A stretch of 64,000 nt of DNA from contig CAJTDS010000008.1 of assembly GCA_910575165.1 (NCBI GenBank), forward strand, positions 1 through 64,000. Reading direction: 5' to 3'. This DNA is from Eggerthellaceae bacterium. GTDB taxonomy: Bacteria; Actinomycetota; Coriobacteriia; Coriobacteriales; Eggerthellaceae. Positions within the stretch are counted from its first letter, which is position 1; every line of letters begins with the position of its first letter. The position numbers and the translations under genes were made by a program. The notes beneath the pieces were generated by a model. The model did no database searches, was not told the DNA's origin, and saw nothing but the letters and a program-made list of their open reading frames with translations. Shown here piece after piece: positions 59,143 to 64,000 of the stretch.

Positions 59143-60117
59143 ATGGAGTCCGCCTTCTACGGTTTCACCATCGTCATCATGCTCGTCTGCATCGCGGCGT
59201 CCACGTCGTGCCTGTCCTCGTTCGCCGTTACGCGCAACCCCGTGGCCCTGTGCCTGGCGCTTGCGTTCCTGCTCTACTTCTTCGACCTCACGTTCATCTT
59301 CCAAAACGAGTACCTCAGCCTGAACAACCTCTCCGAACAGGGAGACGCGCTCTACTACGGAATCCGCAACCCCTACCTGAAGGCGCTCGTATCCGTGGGC
59401 GTGCTCGAGTCCATCTGGCTGGCCCTGCTGGAGTACCTGAACAAGCGCAACATCCTTCTGGCCGTGGCACCCGCAGCGCTGTTCCTGCTGGCCGCGCTGC
59501 TAATCGTGGAGCTTGCGCCCGAAGGACCCCTCAAGCAGTGGCTCTTCTACAGCACCCGCGAGGTGTTCCTCGCGTGGATGATCGTCTACGTGGCGTTCCA
59601 GGCGCACGAGGCGAAAACCACCATCCAGAGGTCGCGCACCCGCAAGCTCGCACGCCTGGCGGCGGTGGCCGCGGTGCTGTGCGCGTGCATCGTGGCGGAG
59701 AACACCTTCATGATCATCGTCTGGAAGCCCGGCCCCGAGGTTGCCCGCTCCGCGCTTCTGCTGTTCTTCAGCGAGCGCAACATATCCGAGAACGTGTTCA
59801 TTCTGCTGTTCGCCCTGTTCGCACTGCGGTGGAGCTTCCGAACCCTGCGCATGCGCCGCAAGGACGCCCCAACCCCGAAGGGCAGGCAGGATGCCGTCTA
59901 CGTGCGCGCGACCATGGACAACGTCTGCGAACGCTACGGGCTGACCGCCCGAGAGCGAGAGGTGCTCATGTCCTTGGTGGAGGGCAACGACTACCAGAAC
60001 ACCGCGAGCAGGCTGCATCTGGCCGTTGGCACGGTGAAGTCGCACATGCACAACATATTCAAGAAGACGGGCACGAAGACGAGCGCGGAGTTGCTGCAGA
60101 TGTTCTGGGGCAGCTGA
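59143..60117 (+). CDS. Membrane LuxR-family regulator (about 7-TM)
   Basis: A 324-residue protein. Residues 1-230 contain about seven hydrophobic helices (FYGFTIVIMLVCIAAS at the start, then NPVALCLALAFLLYFFDLTFIF). Residues 255-320 are a LuxR helix-turn-helix: YGLTAREREVLMSLVEGNDYQNTASRLHLAVGTVKSHMHNIFKKTGTKTSAELLQ. It is divergent from ptcA, the most likely target. ATG 59143 follows GAGGAAAAGG; the very long upstream frame is antisense to ptcA. Confidence 0.88.
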   Translation: MESAFYGFTIVIMLVCIAASTSCLSSFAVTRNPVALCLALAFLLYFFDLTFIFQNEYLSLNNLSEQGDALYYGIRNPYLKALVSVGVLESIWLALLEYLNKRNILLAVAPAALFLLAALLIVELAPEGPLKQWLFYSTREVFLAWMIVYVAFQAHEAKTTIQRSRTRKLARLAAVAAVLCACIVAENTFMIIVWKPGPEVARSALLLFFSERNISENVFILLFALFALRWSFRTLRMRRKDAPTPKGRQDAVYVRATMDNVCERYGLTAREREVLMSLVEGNDYQNTASRLHLAVGTVKSHMHNIFKKTGTKTSAELLQMFWGS

Positions 60118-60161
60118 GAGGCGCCGCGGCCGACGGCAGGGACGGCTGGCGATTGCGCCCG

Positions 60162-60965
60162 CTACCGATGGGCGGCCAGGATGCCCTCCAGCCCCATGGC
60201 AACCGCCGTTCCCACCGAGGCGGAAAGCTGCTCCAGGGGAAGCTCCGAATCGGAGGCCAACCAACGGCGGAACGCCCCCAGAAGCCCGCAGACGAAGAAC
60301 GCCACGCCGTATTCGGCATTCGGGCCCATCTGGCCGGCGATGCCCAGCACGTCCTGCTCGGTGAACACCGCGATGAGCGGGTCCTCTATCTTGTCCAGCA
60401 GCACGTCGGAAGGCATATGGGACAACGTGCGGTCCGTAAGCCACGTTTCCTTGACCAGCGCGTAGGAGAGAAGCTGGAACATCTCGGCCACGTCAACGCG
60501 GCCGTCCGGGTGCGCCGTCTGGCGGTACAGGGCGTCGGCGATGACCAGGGCGCGCTCGCGGACGGCATCGTCGAACACCTCGTCCACCGAGGCGTAGTGC
60601 TTGTAGAACGTCTTGCGGTCGACCCCGGCCTTTCGGGCCACGGCGGTGACGGACACCTTGTCGAAGTCGCATTCCTCCAGAAGGGACAGCAGCGCCGAGC
60701 GTATGGCCGCCTTGCTGCGCCGGGCGCGCTTGTCCTCCTTGCGCGGCCGGGCGGAGCCGTCTCGCCCGTCCTCCCCCGCAGGCTCCGGCTTGCGCGCCTT
60801 GCCCGCAGCGGCACCGGACCGCACGGGTGCAAAAGCCACGGCGCGGGCCTGCGCAAGATCGCCGGGCCCGCCCGCCTCTCCGTCCTGAAGCACCTCTCCG
60901 CCTACCGGGCGCGCCGGGCAGGCGGGAACGACCACGCGTCCGGTTGTGCGTGCGACAGCTTCCAT
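60162..60965 (-). CDS. TetR-family transcriptional regulator
   Basis: A 267-residue regulator. The DNA-binding domain is SKAAIRSALLSLLEECDFDKVSVTAVARKAGVDRKTFYKHYASVDEVFDD, preceded by an unusual 85-residue charged N-terminal stretch. The ligand domain at 140-267 is short. ATG 60965 follows GGGGAG, although a start closer to the helix-turn-helix cannot be excluded. It is divergent from the radical SAM gene, which it probably controls. Confidence 0.85.
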   Translation of the reverse strand: MEAVARTTGRVVVPACPARPVGGEVLQDGEAGGPGDLAQARAVAFAPVRSGAAAGKARKPEPAGEDGRDGSARPRKEDKRARRSKAAIRSALLSLLEECDFDKVSVTAVARKAGVDRKTFYKHYASVDEVFDDAVRERALVIADALYRQTAHPDGRVDVAEMFQLLSYALVKETWLTDRTLSHMPSDVLLDKIEDPLIAVFTEQDVLGIAGQMGPNAEYGVAFFVCGLLGAFRRWLASDSELPLEQLSASVGTAVAMGLEGILAAHR

Positions 60966-61049
60966 GGTTTTTCTCCCCACTTCCTCGGTTCCGTGTTGCC
61001 CATCTTCGCCTGTTTCCAAACTGAAAGCAACGAGGTCACCGTTATTGCC

Positions 61050-61093
61050 TATAATCCACTCAAGCCAGTTACTCCACATTTGGGGAACAACTG
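61050..61093 (+). promoter_or_regulatory. TATAAT box and dyad upstream of the radical SAM gene
   Basis: TATAAT at 61050-61055 is followed by a 28-base imperfect palindrome (61066-61093; CAGTT...AACTG, 10 of 14 half-positions paired). This fits a TetR operator at the start of transcription. The remaining 170 bases to the ATG hold no clear element. Confidence 0.45.
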
Positions 61094-61261
61094 AACCTCG
61101 TTTTCGGGAGCCTCGCACCCAGAGACGACGGTGCCGATTGGCGCGGCACCGCCTCCCCTGCCCAGGAGACCCCGGGGCGGGGTGGGACGGAAGGCGAAGC
61201 CGGCCCAGAAAAGGGATACCGACAGGCACCGCTGGCCGGTGCCGCAGAGAGCGAGGATGCG

Positions 61262-62782
61262 ATGAAGGCGACAGACCAGCTGAAGCACATGGCCTACGAG
61301 AAGGCGTTCGACTACTTCCTGGCCGACCCCGTGACCAACGCCACCAAGATCATGAACGCCCTGGACAAGGTGGCGCCGGAGGGCTTGTTTCCCAGCCAAC
61401 GCGAGGCCTTCCGCACGGCGCTGGACACCAAGAACAACTGGTACCAGCTGATCATGAAGATCATGGACCTGAACCCGGCCGTACGCAACAAGCTGGTGAA
61501 AACCTTCGCCATCGACGGCAACCTGATGGCCTGGCCCGAGCAGGAACGCATGCGCGACAAGTACCAGTGCAACATCCCCTGGGCCATTCTGCTGGACCCC
61601 ACCAGCGCCTGCAACCTGCACTGCACCGGCTGCTGGGCGGCGGAGTACGGCCACAAGCTCAACCTCACCTTCGACGAGATCGACTCCATCATCGAGCAGG
61701 GCAAGGCCCTGGGCTGCCACATATATATCTATACCGGCGGCGAGCCGCTGGTGCGCAAGACCGACCTCATCAAGCTGTGCGAGAAGCACCAGGACTGCGC
61801 CTTCCTGTCGTTTACGAACTCCACGCTCATCGACGAGGAGTTCTGCCAGGAGATGGTGCGCGTGGGCAACTTCGTGCCGGCCATCAGCGTGGAGGGCTTC
61901 GAGGACGCCACCGACGCCCGCCGCGGCGACGGCGTGTACGCCAAGGTGGAGCGGGCCATGGGGCTTCTGCGCGAGCACGGGCTTCCCTTCGGCGTGTCGT
62001 GCTGCTTCACCAGCGAGAACGCCAGCTCCATCGCCAGCGAGGAGTACTTCGACTGGATGGTTGACCAGGGAGTGCTGTTCTGCTGGATCTTCTCCTACTT
62101 CCCCGTGGGCGTGGATGCCCCCAAGGAGCTTATGGCCAACGCCGAGCAGCGCGAGCACCTGTACCGTTTCGTGCGCCAGATGCGCCTGGAGAAGCCGCTG
62201 TTCACCCTTGACTTCCAAAACGACGGCGAGTTTGTGGGCGGATGCATCGCAGGCGGACGCCGTTACCTGCACATCAACGCAGCGGGAGACGTGGATCCCT
62301 GCGTGTTCGCCCACTACAGCAACGCCAACATCCGCGAGGTGTCGCTGCTGGAGGCTTTGCAGAGCCCCATCTTCATGGAGTACTACTACGGCCAGCCCTT
62401 CAACGACAACCTGCTGCGTCCCTGCCCCATCCTTGAGAATTCCGGTCGCCTGACCGAGATGGTGGAGCGCGCCGGCGCCCACAGCACCGACCTGCAGCAC
62501 CCGGAAGCCGCCTGCGACCTGTGCGCCAAGACCCGCGAGCGCTGCGAGGAGTGGGCGCCGGTGGCCGATCGTTTGTGGCACGACCAGTCCGATCCGCAGT
62601 ACGAGCGCCGCTGCAACCCCGACCAGGGCATGGCCGAATCCGACAAGCACAAGTTCGCCCGCATGGGACGCACCATCGACAAGATGGGCGAGCAGACCCG
62701 CGAAGAGCAGATGCGCGCCTTCGCCACCGCTATGGCCGATGCCGCCGTGGCCTTGGTGGAGGACGAGGGCGAAGCCGCCTAA
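61262..62782 (+). CDS. Radical SAM protein with C-terminal cysteine-rich region
   Basis: A 506-residue protein. The radical SAM cluster is CNLHCTGC (117-124), followed by YIYTGGEPLVRKTDLIKLC and ISVEGFEDATDARRGDGVYAKVERAMGLLREHGLPFGVS. A cysteine-rich region after residue 325 (GGCIAGG, DPCVFAHYSN, CPILEN, CDLCAKTRERC) is SPASM-like and may hold extra clusters. The N-terminal 95 residues (AFDYFLADPVTNATKIMNAL) are an extra helical domain. No peptide substrate or partner gene is adjacent. The reaction is unknown. Confidence 0.88.
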   Translation: MKATDQLKHMAYEKAFDYFLADPVTNATKIMNALDKVAPEGLFPSQREAFRTALDTKNNWYQLIMKIMDLNPAVRNKLVKTFAIDGNLMAWPEQERMRDKYQCNIPWAILLDPTSACNLHCTGCWAAEYGHKLNLTFDEIDSIIEQGKALGCHIYIYTGGEPLVRKTDLIKLCEKHQDCAFLSFTNSTLIDEEFCQEMVRVGNFVPAISVEGFEDATDARRGDGVYAKVERAMGLLREHGLPFGVSCCFTSENASSIASEEYFDWMVDQGVLFCWIFSYFPVGVDAPKELMANAEQREHLYRFVRQMRLEKPLFTLDFQNDGEFVGGCIAGGRRYLHINAAGDVDPCVFAHYSNANIREVSLLEALQSPIFMEYYYGQPFNDNLLRPCPILENSGRLTEMVERAGAHSTDLQHPEAACDLCAKTRERCEEWAPVADRLWHDQSDPQYERRCNPDQGMAESDKHKFARMGRTIDKMGEQTREEQMRAFATAMADAAVALVEDEGEAA

Positions 62783-62827
62783 GGGAAGGCTGCCCAAGAA
62801 AGAACCCGCCTGCCCGGCAAAGGCTCA

Positions 62828-62871
62828 AAGCCCCGGCTCTGCGTCGAACGCGGCGCAAGCCGGGGCTTTTT
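62828..62871 (+). terminator. Terminator of the radical SAM gene
   Basis: A perfect 11-bp stem (62828-62838 with 62858-62868) is followed by a run of five T (62867-62871). It lies 46 bases past the stop codon. Confidence 0.88.
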
Positions 62872-62918
62872 CGCGTGCTGGCTCCGACCTGCGCTTTCCC
62901 TAAACCACCTGGTAATCC

Positions 62919-62947
62919 TTGTGAGCGTGCAAGCGAAACGCTATACT
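62919..62947 (+). promoter_or_regulatory. Vegetative promoter of the secreted-protein gene
   Basis: TTGTGA, 17 bases and TATACT form a near-consensus promoter about 100 bases before the ATG at 63051. Confidence 0.8.
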
Positions 62948-63050
62948 GCTTTTCATCCATGCATAACAGTTGGGAAACGATTTGCTTTCCGATTGCTTAC
63001 ACCGCGTTTCGCCGGCACAGGCCGCGGTGACGAGGAAGAAGGAGTACGCC

Positions 63051-64000
63051 ATGGAGAATCGCACGTCGCGAAGCCGGCTCTTCCGCATAGGGATGGCCGC
63101 CGTGCTGACCTGCGGGCTGATGATGCCTGCAGGCGCGTTCGCCGCCGATAACGGCACCCCCCCCCCAGCAATCAATTCGGTAGCTGACATCTTCGAAGGG
63201 CAGCTATCCGACCAGCCGGCACCCGACCAGGGTGCGCCGGCAACCGACGAGGCGGCGACCGAAAGCCCAGCGGCAGTGGCGCAGCCCGTAGCCGCCGACG
63301 AGACGGAAATCCCCGACCAGGGCAGCAAGACCGAAGACCCGCAAAGCGCCGTCGACAGCGAGCAGCAGCCCTCGCCCTCTCTCTCCCTAACCGTGGCGAC
63401 CGCACCCCACGCCGCCCTGGCGCAATTGCTCGCCCCCGACGACTCTCCGCAGGATGCAGATGCAGACACCAGCGAAATCCCGGTTGCCCAAAGCGACGGC
63501 TGGACCGTCACCGGCAGCCTAAAGGTTCTGGGGGGCATCTACGGCGTAGACTACATCTACACCCCCGGCGCCATGCAGTACCGCGGCGGAGACTACACCA
63601 TAGCCGGAACCCCCGTGACCAACGTGCTGGAGATCCTCTCCTCCACCCCGCTCGTCATCCAGGATGCCGCCCCCTTCGACCAGAGCCAGGCGGGGTCGAA
63701 TGCGGCGGCCTATTCCGACACGGGCATCGTCATCCGCGAAGGGGTTCATGCCGACCTCACCTTCGACGGCGTGAACATCCGTCATTACACGCCCGTGAGC
63801 ATCCTCACCAACTCCTACGATACGGAGGACGGCTCGAAAGCCACCGATGGCACCCAGGTGCGCAACCGCACAAGCCTCCACCTCACCTTGGCTGACGGTT
63901 CGTACAACAGCCTGTGGGGCATCACGGTCTACCTCGCCCCCCTCCACTGCGGAGAAGGCTCCGACTTCACCATGGACGACTCGGTGAGAAACGTCGACGC
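63051..64000 (+). CDS. Large secreted protein, cut by the window end
   Basis: The first 316 codons of a longer gene. MENRTSRSRLFRIGMAAVLTCGLMMPAGAFAA is a classical signal peptide. Residues 35-145 are an acidic Pro/Ala/Gln-rich linker. From about 150 onward the sequence (GWTVTGSLKVLGGIYGVDYIYTPGAMQYRGGDYTIAGTPVTNVLEILSSTPLVIQDA...GVHADLTFDGVNIRH) has strand-turn repeats like other surface adhesins. The ATG follows AAGGAG. A run of ten C (63157-63166) lies in the frame at codons 36-39, directly after the signal peptide; the frame is open in this copy. It is distantly similar in style to the protein at 8400. Confidence 0.8.
   Translation, partial: MENRTSRSRLFRIGMAAVLTCGLMMPAGAFAADNGTPPPAINSVADIFEGQLSDQPAPDQGAPATDEAATESPAAVAQPVAADETEIPDQGSKTEDPQSAVDSEQQPSPSLSLTVATAPHAALAQLLAPDDSPQDADADTSEIPVAQSDGWTVTGSLKVLGGIYGVDYIYTPGAMQYRGGDYTIAGTPVTNVLEILSSTPLVIQDAAPFDQSQAGSNAAAYSDTGIVIREGVHADLTFDGVNIRHYTPVSILTNSYDTEDGSKATDGTQVRNRTSLHLTLADGSYNSLWGITVYLAPLHCGEGSDFTMDDSVRNVD

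Overview
The window is high-GC DNA with densely packed genes. Gene content points to an anaerobic gut actinobacterium of the Coriobacteriia, most likely Eggerthellaceae. The markers are membrane-bound LuxR regulators, a Tat-exported lipoprotein flavin reductase, several oxalate/formate-antiporter-type MFS carriers, CaiB-like CoA-transferases, an MEP-pathway dxs and a split biotin carboxylase. This assignment is inference from gene families; no rRNA or tRNA gene was seen.

Layout. (1) 0.2-7.2 kb, minus strand: a housekeeping operon of pycB-type carboxyltransferase/biotin carrier, accC, asp23, nusB, xseB, dxs and a GNAT gene, with a promoter at one end and a terminator at the other. (2) 7.3-14.6 kb: a degenerate peptide deformylase, a SnoaL-like protein, a secreted repeat protein, a sigma-54 enhancer-binding activator, rpoN itself and a GNAT gene. 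(3) 14.9-32.7 kb: a CoA-thioester metabolism island resembling the carnitine (cai) system. It holds three CaiB-like CoA-transferases, three MFS carriers, an Old-Yellow-Enzyme-type reductase, a crotonase, an acyl-CoA ligase fused to a metallo-beta-lactamase-fold domain, a CaiA-like acyl-CoA dehydrogenase and a DinB-fold protein. A free-standing Hsp70 substrate-binding domain sits on the opposite strand. (4) 33.0-37.2 kb: a 12-TM LuxR regulator and a Tat lipoprotein with two FMN_bind domains and an FAD reductase domain. (5) 37.3-43.6 kb: efp and shikimate genes aroC-aroK-aroB, plus an AroQ-PepP fusion. (6) 43.8-48.2 kb: an NCS1 permease, a polyferredoxin and a MobB-MobA fusion. (7) 48.5-53.5 kb: a candidate small RNA, recR, ybaB, dnaX, dedA and the SRP RNA. 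(8) 53.7-60.1 kb: an MFS carrier, carbamate kinase, an NhaC-type antiporter, putrescine carbamoyltransferase and a membrane LuxR regulator. (9) 60.2-64.0 kb: a TetR regulator divergent from a radical SAM enzyme, then a truncated large secreted protein with a ten-C tract.

Main result. The CoA island appears to be a sigma-54 regulon. Six of its minus-strand transcription units have a -24/-12 element (TGGCAYG-N4-TTGCW or one base off) 33-180 nt before the start codon, and one unit has two. Another lies upstream of the Hsp70-like gene and another upstream of the GNAT gene next to rpoN. The island lies beside rpoN, whose C-terminus carries an RpoN box, and beside an activator with an intact GAFTGA motif. 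Sigma-54 is usually regarded as absent from most Actinobacteria, so a self-contained sigma factor, activator and regulon is notable. How the genes would work together (inferred): carriers import a carboxylic acid, ligase and CoA-transferases make and exchange its CoA thioester, and the dehydrogenase, crotonase and flavin reductase carry out hydration and reduction, possibly as electron-accepting steps. The substrate cannot be read from the sequence.
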